Assembly (NCBI GenBank): GCA_004352715.1
Contig: SCFE01000031.1
Location: forward strand, 261,769 to 325,768
Source of the DNA: Hofstenia miamia
Taxonomy: Eukaryota > Xenacoelomorpha > Acoela
DNA: 64,000 bases
Direction of reading: 5' to 3'
Shown here: piece after piece, positions 35,458 to 47,066 of the stretch
How positions within the stretch are numbered: the stretch's first letter is position 1
Layout of the letters: every line of letters starts with the position of its first letter
Position numbers and translations under genes: made by a program
Notes under the pieces: generated by a model
Seen by the model: only the letters and a program-made list of their open reading frames with translations
Database searches by the model: none
Told to the model about the DNA's origin: nothing

Positions 35458-36963
35458 CAGGTCAAGTAGATTAACGTATTTTTTAAAACTGTTCGCAGTT
35501 TGCTTGTTCAGTTTTTCACGCTCATTTCAAATAGGCAATTTTTAAATGCGACAATTATTTATTGATACATTTGAGTGAATATTTTAAGTTCTACAGTAAC
35601 ACTCTTGCTATTGTATACAACTAGGTTAAATCAACAAGTACAACACATATTGGAAACCTTTAAAACAAAAATGATGTCCTTAGTTATTGTTGAGATTACT
35701 CGTCCTGATTAAGGAATGCGAATAATTTAATATTTTTTGATAAATCACACTGGGCGGTATTTTGTCTAAATTACAATGAATTGTGCACACAAACATCGTT
35801 GCTAAATTATTTCTATCATAATGCAACAGTAAATGGTGGCTTTCGGACGTGAGCTTCAATCATTACTTCGATAAACATTATTTTTTTCTTTATTGGATAT
35901 ACCAAATGACACTTTGGTGACAGAACTTATAGACATTGGTGCATTACAGAGAGCATATTGTTGTAGGCGGTTATGTAATTTGCAACCTTTAACCACATCA
36001 CGTGATGGGTATGTTTGGCGGTGCAATAATCGAAATTGTAAGAAATGGGTATAAGCGGATCATTGTTTGAAGAAAGTCCACTTTCGCCTAAAAAGATTCT
36101 GAGTCTTATCTTAGGATGGAGCAACAAAATGGGAGTTCAATGTTCAGTGGGAATTCTTGGAATCAACAAACAATCTATAATTTATTGGTATAAGACTATT
36201 CGTGTTGTATGTGCACGCCAGCTTTTAGCAAGACAGGACTTGTTCAGTTTTGGAGGTAAAGGCATTGTTGTGCAAATTGATGAAAGTGTAGTATCCAAGA
36301 GGAAATTTTAACGTAGACGACTAATTCCCATACAATGTGTGTTTGGTGTAGATGACACTGAACAAAGAACGGCATATATTCGTTTGGTTAATGATAGAAG
36401 TGCAGCAACCCCCATTCCCATAATCTGCCAGCATGTAAAACTACGTACGGGGATTTGGTCAGATCAATGGGCTGCATATAACCACCACTTGAATAAATTC
36501 CTATTAGGATATCTCCACCAAACTGTTAATCATTCCCGCTACTTTGTAGATCTTACATCTCAAGTATGTACGAAAGCGGATGAAGGTTTATGGTCAAGAT
36601 TAAAAAAAGAAACGCAGTATTGCGGCATGCAACAAATCACCCCAGAGATCATTGATGATTTGGAAAGCGCGGCTCTATTTGCTGGAGAGCCTTGATGTCT
36701 TCAATTGTTGAATATTATTAATCTACATATTATTTGTTTTGAATGCTTTCAATATGTTATTTGTAGTTGTTTACTTTTTATGCTCACTATATATAATAAA
36801 ATTATAGTATAGGAAAATTTGACGAAATTCAAAATATTCACTCAAATTACTCAATAAATAATTGTTTTTCGCATTTAAAAATTGCATATTTGAAATAAGC
36901 GTGAAAAACTGAACAAAACAAGCTGAAACAGTTTTAAGAAAATAAGTTAATCTACTTGACCTG
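35458..36963 (+). mobile_element. Merlin DNA transposon with long inverted repeats
   Basis: 1506 bp. The left arm (35458-35595, starting CAGGTCAAGTAGATTAACGT) matches the reverse complement of the right arm (about 36825-36963, ending TACTTGACCTG) over about 140 bp with few mismatches. The interior encodes an IS1595/ISXO2-type transposase, which defines the Merlin superfamily. I could not identify the expected 8-9-bp target duplication. Confidence 0.9.
35905..36695 (+). pseudogene. Merlin transposase (one frameshift, stops)
   Basis: DDE transposase of the IS1595-like group. A Cys-rich N-terminal part (CCRRLC ... DGYVWRCNNRNCKKW) would form a zinc ribbon. After a frameshift near 36040 it continues GSLFEESPLSPKKILSLILG and VQIDESVVSKRKF (first Asp-Glu block), then, after a stop at 36309, IWSDQWAAYNHH (second Asp), VNHSRYFVD and GLWSRLKKE. 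The three conserved catalytic blocks are present, but the frame is broken at least twice. Confidence 0.9.
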
Positions 36964-38222
36964 TATCTGAATAAGCTGCCAACAAATAAGAGATTTTACC
37001 ATGATTAAATTGCTGACTTGCGAACACCCACGCATCAAATCAAGCACTCATTATCAGAAAATGTGTAAAACAAAAATCACGAACATTTACTAAATAAATT
37101 AATCAATTTCAAAAGTAAAAGAAATTTACCTCAGCAGCTACACAATTTCTACAAAACATTCAACATAAATATAAGTAGTGCATTATATAAAAAGAAAACT
37201 AAACCTCGATTTAAAATGAATGGAAATAATTTTACAACAGAAAAACAGTCGTTTGGCAATAATTTGTAATTTTGAAATTTTTTTATAAGCACTATTTTAC
37301 AGGATGGCCGGGAGTCCCAAGACACTCCCAACTTGTCCTAAATAGCTGTGGTATTGCTTTTTACAAAAAAAGTGGTAGGCTTGGAAACGAAAAAACACTT
37401 GGTGTGGTGTTGCTGAATTACTGGGACGGATCGCAAGAAATCTACCAGAAAATGTTCAAACTGAACTTGGCGTTCTAAGAGCTACCATGATGCAATAATA
37501 TGAAAAAGGCCTTAGAAACCAAAGCTTTCAAGTCCATTTGAGACCATTAGATGACGGCACGGATCACAGAAAACAAATCTGTTTTTTAAATCTCTGTCCC
37601 ACGAAATCCCAAAAGGAGTGGGAGGCTTATGAAAGTTATAAAACTTGAAATGTTTATTATTGGACCAAAACCAACCCCTATCACAAACAAGAAATTGACA
37701 ATAATCAAGAAATGGGAGGAACACATAATTGGCCCTTATTACCTTAAATCTAACGTCTACCAGCATTCCTATGCCATAATTAGAAAGTAGTTCATTACAA
37801 AGTATCGTAATAGAGATCGTGTTTGGTTGCAAACATTTCGGACATGACAATATGGGGCATAATTAACGGCAAGGTAGAAGGCATTAGAAAGAACTGTAGA
37901 GTCAAAGGATGCGATTGTTGCTGCTTATGGCACCATATCAAGAGAATCTTTCAAAAATGGAACAAAGAACCTGGAAACGAATAAGCCTTTGCGGAAACAA
38001 TGAGGTTCAACATTGTTCGTAATTCAACAAATATGTCCATTATAATAATAAATCTAATGCATGTTAGACAACAAATCCTAAAGGTAGAATTGCAAAAAAA
38101 GCAATCAGGATAATTCAAAAGAACTATATCGTAATATATTTCACGATAACTTATTTACTATCAAGGATATCATGTAAAGAAATTAAATATTTGCATAAAA
38201 TCATTGAAGATAAAATAAATAC
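36964..38222. other. Probable calpain intron with an old repeat
   Basis: 37300-37860 is GC-richer than its surroundings and looks like a decayed repeat (for example GGATGGCCGGGAGTCCCAAG at 37303), but I cannot assign a family. No second calpain exon was found. Confidence 0.35.
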
Positions 38223-38430
38223 CTGCACGCCAGAAATAGAAATGAAAGGCACCACAATAGCCACCATTCTTGTCGAAACTTTGATCGGAAGGCACAACTT
38301 TATCTAAAAGTTTCTTCCGCATGGAAAGACATGCCAATGATGCGAGAAGCCAACAGTCGCCAAGCATCCCTTGTTCAATATCAAATCGACTTGCTCCCTC
38401 ATCAAACATGGCTGGGTTTGATGTAATTTC
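38223..38430 (-). CDS. Calpain-type cysteine protease, single exon
   Basis: 208-nt exon between acceptor cttatctag and donor GCAG|gtattt, leaving in phase 1. Encodes the start of the calpain catalytic domain: ITSNPAMFDEGASRFDIEQG followed by MLGDCWLLASLACLS, where GDCW carries the catalytic Cys, and later GAFHFYFWRAG. Calpains are calcium-dependent intracellular proteases. No stop and intact active-site context suggest a functional gene. Flanking exons (His/Asn catalytic part, C2-like domain) were not found; the upstream side is occupied by a LINE insertion. Confidence 0.88.
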
Positions 38431-38579
38431 CTAGATAAGCTTTTATAGTATAATTATGAAATTCTAACTAGATATAACGAGAGAATAGAATACATATTGT
38501 TGATAATTATAATACCAGTCAAGTTCACTACAATTTATCAATAACATAGAATAATAACAATATTAATAATAATAATAGG

Positions 38580-41500
38580 CCCTCAGTCCCCGGCAGGCCT
38601 TCAATGGTCAGAGGGTGCTAAGAATCTCCGGACAACAGGCGGACTCCACAATCGGGAGTGGGACTCGAGAAGTGGCAGTACAGGATCCACACAGACCAAT
38701 GGACAACGGCATAAGTGGACAGATGAGCAGAACAGGACAGCATTGGAGTGTTACAAAAGAAGCAGGCCAGATGAGAGGGGTTACAGGAAGAGAATGTTGG
38801 AAGAATGGAGGAAGGCAAGAACGGGATTAGAAGTTACAGAGCAGAGGCTTGCAGGGCAAGTGAGAAAGTTACAGCTGGATGAGAGTAAGGGGAAAAAGAG
38901 AGTTGAACAAGTTAAGCAAAGGGAAGATGAAGTGATAGATGTTGAGACAGAAGTGGCAGAAGTAGCAGATGCAGAAACTGAAGCAGCAATCAAGGAAAAG
39001 ATGAAGGAAGAAATAGGTGAGAGAGCTAGGTTGCCAGTCCCAAGAAGAGTTAAGAGAAGTAAGCTAGCAGTAGAGACAGCAAAAGTCAATAAAGTGTTGG
39101 AGAGGATAGATGCTAGGAGTGTTACAGAAGTAAATAGCTTAGTGTATGCAGGGGCATGTGAGGTGCTGAAGAATGTAGGCGTGGAAATGAAGAAGAAGAG
39201 GCGGCAAGAAGATAAGGGAGACAGAAAGCCAGCATGGGAGAGGAGAATTGAGAATAAAGTGGCAAAGATTAGGCAGCAAATAGGGAAGATCAGGACAAGT
39301 AAGGCTGTGCAGGACAGGTACAGGGTAGGTAAAGGGAAGACAATAGAAACTGGAAGAGAAGAGCTAAAGCAGAGATTAGTTGCAGAAGATGAGAAACTAA
39401 GAAAATACAGGGCAAGAGCAAAGCAAGCAAGAGACAACATAGAGACAACATGAAGTTTGAGGCCCAAGAAGGACGATTCTACAAAGAACTAGATGCAGCA
39501 GAAAAGGCTACAGCTAGAGCAGGCGAGGATGCAGTAAGGTTCTGGGAGAATATATGGGGAAGTGTGGGACCAGAGATAGAGAGTGTGCAGATGCAGAAGG
39601 AAGTCAAGCAAGAAGAAGAAGTAATCACAACTGCAAAGCTGAAGGAGGCTCTAAAGAAGATGAAGAATAGGCAGAGATGAGGCAGAGATGAGGTGGCTGA
39701 AGAATTTCACAAGAATTTAACAAATACTCATGAGAGACTAGCAGGAGCATGTGAGGAGTGTGTGGTGAGTGGGTGTCCAGAGTGGATGGTAGTGGGAAGG
39801 ACATTTCTGATACAGAAGGACCCAAAGAAAGGTAGTGAGGCAAGCAACTTCAGGCCAATAACATGTCTGCCAACAACGTGGAAATTGCTATCTTCGGTGA
39901 TTTCAAGTAGGCTGGCATGTTACTTAGAACAGAATAGAGGAGCAGAAGGGATGTAGGACAAAGACGAGAGGATGCAAAGAGCAGTTGTTGATAGACCAGG
40001 CAGTGGTGGAGAATTGTAGAAGAATTGTAGAAGAAGAAAGACGAACATGGCAATGGCATGGGAAGGCATATGGAAGGCATATGACAGCATTTCACATAGG
40101 TGGGCATTGAGGACGCTAGAGGCCAATGGAGTTTCTTGAGTTTCTATTGAGTTTCTAGAGAGGGAGATGGCAAAGTATAGATGGGCATAGGTTGAGCTTT
40201 AGGCGAGGCATATTCCAGGGAGACAGCTTAGCACCAGCTTAGCACCTAGTTAGCTTAATGCCTATCACAGAAAAGTTACAGAAAAGTTGCATAGGGTAGA
40301 AGATGGAGAAGAATGGTAGAGGAATGGTAGAGCAGTGAGTCACCTGTGGTACATAGATGTACTGAAGTTCAAGGAAGGTTCAGCGAAGATGTTGCAGAAG
40401 CAAGGAGAAGGAAAGCAGAGATTAAGCAGAGATTTTTGGTTGGAGTTTGGATTAGGAAGTGACAATGAAGTGACAATGACCAGAGGCAAGTGTGTGGATG
40501 GGGAGGGCTTGAGGACAAGCAGTGGGGATAAGATTGAGGAAGTCAAGGAGGGGTACAAGTACTTAGGAGTAATAGAGAAGGACAGAACAGATCACATGGA
40601 AATGAAGATGAGGCTAAGGAAAGAGTACAAGAAAGGTACTACAGAAGTCAGCATTGAATGGGCAGAAAAGGATAAAAGCAATTAATACGTGGGCAATACC
40701 AGTGTTGAGATATTCGGCAGGAATAGTTAGGTGATAGTTAGATGGAATAAGAATGAACTGAGGGAATTAGACAGGGAGACAAGGAAGATACTAGGCGTTC
40801 AACCTGAATGGAGATGTAGATAGGATGTACATGGCAAGGCATAAAGGAGGCAAAGGGCTGCTAAGTGTGGAGTAAACTGTAGAAGCAGTGTAGAAGCAGA
40901 AGCACTAGGGCTAAAGGAAGATGCCTGAGGGGTCCCTACTAGAGGTCACTAAGGAGTTGAAGAAGATAAGAACTGAGAGTGAAGGAAAGAAGATATACCA
41001 GAGTAGGATGGAATCAGAGAGGAAACCAAGGTATAGGCAGAAGATAGGCAGAAGGCAATGCATGAGGAATACTGGAGGAACACAGAAAAGTGTGATAGAG
41101 AAGAGAGCAACAAGTGGTTAAAGAAGGCAGGACTGAAGAGCACTAATAATGGCAGCACAGGAGCAAGCAATAAGCACAAACTGGGTGAAGAAGCATATAG
41201 ACAGAAGAGTAGAAGTAAGTGATAAGTGTAGGCTATGTAAGAAAGAGGCGGGAAAGAGGCGGAGACAGTAGATCATCTGTGAGAAGTTGGTGAGAAGTTG
41301 GCACAGAATCAGTCATGACAAGGTCATGACAAGGTGGGAAGAATGGTACACTGGAGATTGAGCAGGCAGCATGGGTTAGAAGCAGGAGACAAGTGGTATG
41401 AGCACAAGCCACAGGGCGTCATAGAAAATGAGAAGGTTAAGATACTGTGGAATTTCAACATACAGACGAGCAAAGTGATAGAAGCACGGAGGCCAGACAT

Positions 41501-41855
41501 AGTAGTGGTAGACAAAGAGAAAAGATTAGGAACAGTCATAGACATAGCAGTACCAAATGGCAAGCAAGGAGAAAGAGAAGATAGACAAGTACAGAGAGTT
41601 AACAGAGGAAATAGAAAGGCTGTGGAAGTTAAAGAAAGTTGAAGTAGTCCCGGTAGTGGTAGGGTAGTTGTAGGCAGTGAGTAAGAAGCATATGAGATAC
41701 TTGGAGGAGTTGGGAGTACCAAAGTGGGGAGGAACAGGAGCACAACAGAAGCACAGCTAGAGTCCAGCTAGAGTCCTGAGGAAAGCTCTCAGACTCCCTG
41801 GGAACTGGTGAGTTCCCGGAGCTGAGAGGGATACCAGCATGAAGCTGTGAGATGC
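38580..41855 (+). mobile_element. LINE family A copy 2, longer, rich in micro-duplications
   Basis: Same family as 4.2-5.6 kb. The N-terminal part (38743-39453 frame) has a Myb/SANT-like segment, KWTDEQNRTALECYKRSRPD and GYRKRMLEEW, then a long charged, coiled-coil-like region. Further on: RT fragments (SNFRPITCLPTTWK near 39850; SHLWYIDVLKF near 40340, where YMDD has become YIDV), EEVKEGYKYLGVIEKD, and the endonuclease RRPDIVVVDKEKRLGTVIDI near 41490. Frames break often, many times at short tandem duplications. Inactive. Confidence 0.88.
38743..39453 (+). pseudogene. LINE A N-terminal ORF segment (Myb-like plus charged region)
   Basis: About 236 open codons. Residues 1-60 resemble the Myb-like DNA-binding segment of R2-group LINEs; residues 60-236 are Lys/Glu/Arg-rich with heptad-like spacing (EVAEVADAETEAAIKEKMKE). 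It normally helps target-site binding. A stop ends it before the RT region. Confidence 0.7.
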
Positions 41856-41879
41856 AAGGATAATAATTAATAATACAAA

Positions 41880-42331
41880 TAATAATGACTTTATTTAGCC
41901 GCTGAAGGCATACACAACAAAAACATAAAAACAAGTCAAGTTTTGCGACAGCGAGGACAGTCACAGGAAATAAAATAGGAGCAAATGGAAGAGTAGGCGA
42001 AGTTGGAGAAGGGCTCAGCAAAGAGGAAAGCCATCAAAGATTTCTTGAAGCTCGGTGGCAGGGAAAAGAAATCAATCGCTGTTGGAGGGTTGAGAGTCAA
42101 GATGTAATTAGCAGCAGTACAAGCACGATTGAAAAACGAGTGAAGGGTGCGATGTTTCTTCGTACGACGAATGGAGAAGGTGACAACATCATCAGAGCGA
42201 GTGCAGCAGGAATTAGAGAACTTAATGAAATCAAAAGGATCAAGATCCAATTTGTGAGTCAGTAGTCGATTGAACAGGAGGAGATCACAGGCATGGAAGT
42301 AGAGTGACAGCGGGAGAGTGGAGAATTTCAT
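41880..42331 (-). mobile_element. LINE family B, 3' fragment
   Basis: Nearly identical to the 3' end of the copy at 20.7 kb: open frame 42331-41936 (KFSTLPLSLYFHACDLLLFN to CDCPRCRKT), then the UTR and an (AAT)n tail. It abuts the 3' end of LINE A copy 2; truncated at 42331. Confidence 0.9.
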
Positions 42332-42499
42332 TAATATATCGAATTTGTACTTAGAACCATATTAATCAACAAAAATGGTCAAAATATAAATCAATGAAAA
42401 AGGTTTTTAGAAAATATATGAGGGTAGTGGTCAGAAATGACAGGCCTGCAAATCCGGCAATTGCCGGGCAGGCCTGAGATGATATTAATTTTTACCAAT

Positions 42500-43290
42500 C
42501 ACCTAGAGCTGCAGTTTCAAAATCACTTCAGGTGCTCTCCAGGGCTCTCTTATAGGTCCCATCCTTTTCATAACCTATATGTCAGATCTCAATCCTGATA
42601 AAAGTTATCTAAACAAATACACTGACGATTTAATCACAGTCACCAAACTTACCAAATGCTCCTCTAAAGTTGGGACGGAGGCAAACCAAGTTGCCTCGTT
42701 TTGTCAAGCTAATAACTTAAAACTCAACCAGCGGAAATGCCAGCAGATGCTTATCACCCGCTCTAAAACAGCCACATTTCTTCTTCCTGATTGTAAATCG
42801 ATTGAAAATTCTGGGCGTCATTGTCGATAATCGTCTCACCTTTCAGAATCATTTCAACTCCTGCATCAAGAAGGCCTCCTCTCGCCTTGCCCTCCTTAGA
42901 CAACTTAAATCTGTGTATGACCAAGGTGTGCTCCTTTTAGTATTTCGCTCATGCATTCTCTCAGCTATTGTTCTCTCCAGTTTTTGTTGGTATCAGACGG
43001 ACAGTTGAGGACAAAGTTCAACGCCTTTTGAACCAAGCAGTGAGTATCATTTCCCCTCAACTCTCAGTGCCTAGTTTCCATCACATGAAACATCTTCTTG
43101 CAAAGAAGCTATTCATTAGTTGCTCCCACCAAACTCATCAACTTCATAGCCTCTATTCCGAAAAACACACCCTATCTGGACATCTAAAGCACTTCTCTTG
43201 CCATGTAAGCATAAGATCAAAACAGTTCTTCCCTCACATGGCTTCCCTTACAGACTGAAATATCTTTTTATTTCCTTGTAATTGCTCAAA
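42500..43290 (+). pseudogene. LINE family D, decayed reverse transcriptase 3' part
   Basis: SGALQGSLIGPILFITYMSD, YLNKYTDDLITVT (YTDD in place of YADD), LKLNQRKCQQMLITR, KILGVIVDNRLTFQNHF, then ALLRQLKSVYDQG and a C-terminal region ending near 43258. Two frameshifts. The 3' end runs into a (TATC)n tail. Confidence 0.85.
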
Positions 43291-43292
43291 TA

Positions 43293-43345
43293 TACGTTTA
43301 TCTATCTATCTATCTATCTATCTATTTATATATCTATATATATCT
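43293..43345. repeat. (TATC)n microsatellite shared by two LINE 3' ends
   Basis: TATCTATC repeated, then interrupted TATATATC. Family D ends on its left (plus strand) and family E on its right (minus strand). Confidence 0.9.
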
Positions 43346-43860
43346 CATAGCAACAACTAACAACATAAACATTTTAAATACATCTTGCAAGTTTTTTTGG
43401 CATACTGGGTTACAAAATAATTCTTTCAATTTCCTCTTAACAATCGATGGTTTATTGGCAAGTCTGATATCAGTTGTCTTCTCGATGTGATTGGCAAGAA
43501 TGAAGCATCTGTTCAGGAAGAAATTATCAGTTGACTTCAATTTGGTTCTGCATTGAGAATACGATCGTATAGTTGAACTTCTGAAACAATAAGAAGAGTT
43601 TGAAGTTGAATCGAATTCGATATCAATGTCATAGCATCTATTAAATAATTTATTAAAAAAAGACAAGATCCAGAAATTGTAAGTGTAAAGACATAGGCAT
43701 CAACTCTTTACCTTTAACCGCTCTGTATAAATTGATATATTAATAATACTTGGGGAATCTCTGTAATCTTGTCTCGGTTCCAGTTGCAAGAATTATCGTC
43801 AGCTGAAATCCCATTCAAAACATTCAATTTCATCTGCGAAATTATCCGAGAAAACATTTT
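43346..43860 (-). pseudogene. LINE family E, C-terminal fragment
   Basis: FFNRCYDIDIEFDSTSN, RSSTIRSYSQCRTKLKSTDN, FFLNRCFILANHIEK and IVKRKLKELFC match the usual C-terminal end of jockey-type ORF2 (RT...FF.NR...N.LP). Upstream, in broken frames to about 43860, the similarity fades. Its 3' end points into the same tetranucleotide tract as family D. Confidence 0.65.
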
Positions 43861-44299
43861 GCTCATTGTATGTGATTAATACCTCAGAAATGTGTTAAAA
43901 ATTAAAAATCCATGTTGTTACAAACTAGATTTAATTTTTCAAAATATATACATCTGCTAGTTAATGTCAAAAATCAAATGAATCAACAAATATGATAATC
44001 CTGCGGTTTAATAACAATGCATTAATCAATCACAGTTATTTCTGGCGAATTACACGTTTAACAGTCTGTCAAATCCGACACAATGATGTTTCTAGTGTCA
44101 ATACAAAGTTCATCAAATTTGTCGACTTACAAATCATCTCACTAATAAAGAAATCATAGTTTAGATCAGTGGTGGCCAATCTTTTCCAATGTTGTTGGTT
44201 CATTGCCTACTTAGATGAAACAAGAAAATTTTAATCAAATTCTATGTACAAGGAGTTACAAAAGCAAACACTGAAAAGTCCAAATACAATATTGGCAAT

Positions 44300-45145
44300 T
44301 AACAGATAATGAGATCCCCGGGGTTGGAGCTGCTTCACCAACTTCTTCAAATTTCGTGTCAAATTTCTCAACCCACTCTAATATCTCTGCGTTCTGTGAT
44401 ATCAAGTCGATTTCTTGGCTTAGTCAGATCATTTTTATACGTGAAAACCCACAGTCAACAAGAGGCGCGAATATTTTGCTGCAACAGAAGGTGGTCGGTG
44501 TCATTTACATAGCAATGAAACTCTTTTACTTGTAGCTCATTTGGTCTTCATAATCGTTACGTAGCTCCAGCAAGTTCCCTTGTAGGCCATCAATATCAGA
44601 TGGATTGAATATCCAATCAGGGATAAATCGTCATGGTGAGGATGTTGTCTGGTCATCAACTGCAACAGTCAGATGGGTGAGTTAAATTTCGATGTTTTAG
44701 AAAATTTAATGAAATGAATGTTTTGATGATGCTTTGTGTGCGAGCCATTCATCGTTCATGAGGCTTGTCATCGCTCACTTGAAGAAATCTCTATGCGCGA
44801 AGTCAAATACTCTTGTTCTACTGCTGCTCCTAATTCTTCCTTGTCTATGCATTTCAACAAATTGATCTCTGCCAACGCTTTGTTTGTATTTCTACTGTCG
44901 TTTTGTACTTTTAGATCATGTTTCTCCGATAATTTCTTTTTGATTTTTTAAACATGTTGTATCTAGTAATATCCGGTTGTCATACTTGAGGCTTCATCAC
45001 CACACGCACGAGAAAGCTCTTGTAGAATAGTGGCTGGATCACATTGGCGCAAAACGAAGAAACTGATGGCACTTCTATTCTCCACAACTGATAACATATT
45101 TATTTGACACACTAGGTTTAAAATACAATTATTATTTGAAATCAA
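44300..45145 (-). pseudogene. Degenerate coding region, unidentified
   Basis: Minus strand reads as protein with stops: ENRSAISFFVLRQCDPATIL (45040-45090, resembles a transposase-type HTH), then KALAEINLLKCIDKEELGAA and EYLTSRIEISSSDDKP near 44800, MARTQSIIKTFISL, and GFSRIKMI near 44430. Probably a transposon-derived or retrocopied gene. I could not name the family. Confidence 0.45.
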
Positions 45146-45535
45146 TATAAATATAACAGATAATTGTGCTTAATTTATACAATACATAGCTTATGCAGAT
45201 CAGATACTTATTATAGTGAGACATCATGTAATAACTGTCTTATTGATTACAATTAGAGTCACCGCAATTTTTTGTCAAATATGACACCAACTGCAAAATT
45301 GCTGGATTTTCAAATATACATTAGAAAAACTCTAAAGCCAATTCAGATAGTAAGTTATAGATGATGTTTTCTATAACCAATTCGAATACAAAAAATGTAA
45401 TATATAAAACATCAAGCTATAAGGCATAAAATTTGTAGCTAAATTGTAGCAAACAGGCAGAATCTTGGAGTTTTAATGACGTTTTAAAAAACATTACTGA
45501 TCTAATCAAATGTGAATATATATATATATATATAA

Positions 45536-45775
45536 NNNNNNNNNNNNNNNNNNNNNNNNNNNNNNNNNNNNNNNNNNNNNNNNNNNNNNNNNNNNNNNNN
45601 NNNNNNNNNNNNNNNNNNNNNNNNNNNNNNNNNNNNNNNNNNNNNNNNNNNNNNNNNNNNNNNNNNNNNNNNNNNNNNNNNNNNNNNNNNNNNNNNNNNN
45701 NNNNNNNNNNNNNNNNNNNNNNNNNNNNNNNNNNNNNNNNNNNNNNNNNNNNNNNNNNNNNNNNNNNNNNNNNNN
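45536..45775. other. Assembly gap, 240 N
   Basis: Flanked on both sides by (TA)n, which probably caused the break. Confidence 0.99.
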
Positions 45776-45806
<31 letters not shown>

Positions 45807-45952
45807 GTATTATACAGTTATATTGTTAAAGGAATTTCTAAATTCATTATACGTGAAACACATTTTCAGATGATATCCGATTTACCATTAATAATTTAGC
45901 TAATTTATTTGATAATTTTACAAAATTATTAATCTATTATTTAATAGTCGAC

Positions 45953-46161
45953 ATGTTGCAATCAAATACCTCGGTCGGTAGTGATGACCAAATGGAACCA
46001 ACGATGGCTCTTCAAAGGCCATCTGTTGCTAGTGTTCAAGATGTGTCTCATATTCTTGTCAAAATATTTGGAAATCAATTTACAAGAGACCCCGTAGATC
46101 AAGAAATTGTTAATAATTTAACAACGTCTGCAAAGGGTTCAGAAGATGAATTTCATGAACA
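45953..46161 (+). CDS. Possible first coding exon, unknown gene
   Basis: ATG at 45953 (after aatagtcgac) and 69 codons plus two bases to the donor GAACA|gtaagt. Reads MLQSNTSVGSDDQMEPTMAL, then VSHILVKIFGNQFTRDPVDQ and SAKGSEDEFHE. Looks coding; no recognised domain. The rest of the gene would lie beyond, in a region of LINE sequence and gaps. Confidence 0.48.
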
Positions 46162-47034
46162 GTAAGTTATTTTTATGTTACATTATTTTTCTATAACAGG
46201 AGTGCTAGACATCGAGTAAAAATATGTGATCACTGGGAACATTGAGAATTTATCAATAACATTGATTTTGAATCACTTAATATTTAGAATATGCGTGTAT
46301 TTTCTAATACCTTAGCAACAAGTGCGTCCCTCCCTCCCCAAATGATTTTAGGCAAAATCTGTGAACGTTTAACCTTCCACTACCGGATAGGGGGGATACG
46401 TGCAGCATTGCTACTGTTAACGCTGTTTACGTGTAACGAATTAATAAAGGGTTGAGCACGAGTAAGTCCAAAAAAGACCATATCACGAAATTAACCACTT
46501 TTTTGGGAACTTTATTAGCAATTTGTTTCCAAATATTTAAAGCCGCTCTGAAGCGTTTTATTATTTTTGCATTATTTTGTTTCTAAACATTGAATGCGTC
46601 TTCAAGATATAGAATGCTTGAAGAAATTCTGCCGATGGGGATTTGAAATTCAAAAATCGGAGGATGCGAATGGAATGCGGATAAGGCTTTTTATAGTTTG
46701 TTGGTGGAGATTTGAGAATGTCAGTCAATGCCTACTTTTACTCTAGACCTCCTGTGTGAATCAGATTATCTATTCTTAAATATGAAAAAAGGAAACCTAA
46801 TTTTGGCTTGAATTAAAATAGCGTTCAATAAACTTATATATTTTGCAGCTTTGATGGATGAAGGGCCATGATGGCTTAATAAAACCTTTCTAGAAAAGCT
46901 TTATTAAAATAATCAAAACTTATTAAATAATGGAAATAGTTTTTCGAAGATAAATACATTTTTCGTAAACGTCTTTCAGTTGAAATTTATCAATTGCGTC
47001 AATACCTGATATCCATTCCAAGCTGAAAAATCTA

Positions 47035-47066
47035 ATATATATGTATATATATATATATATATATAT
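47035..47066. repeat. (TA)n microsatellite at a LINE junction
   Basis: Directly precedes the scrambled LINE B sequence; a likely assembly weak point. Confidence 0.9.

Noticed and set aside
37149-37850. Minus-strand frames of 60 and 112 codons near the calpain exon
   Set aside because: No calpain motifs and no splice logic; the GC-richer stretch looks like an unassigned old repeat.
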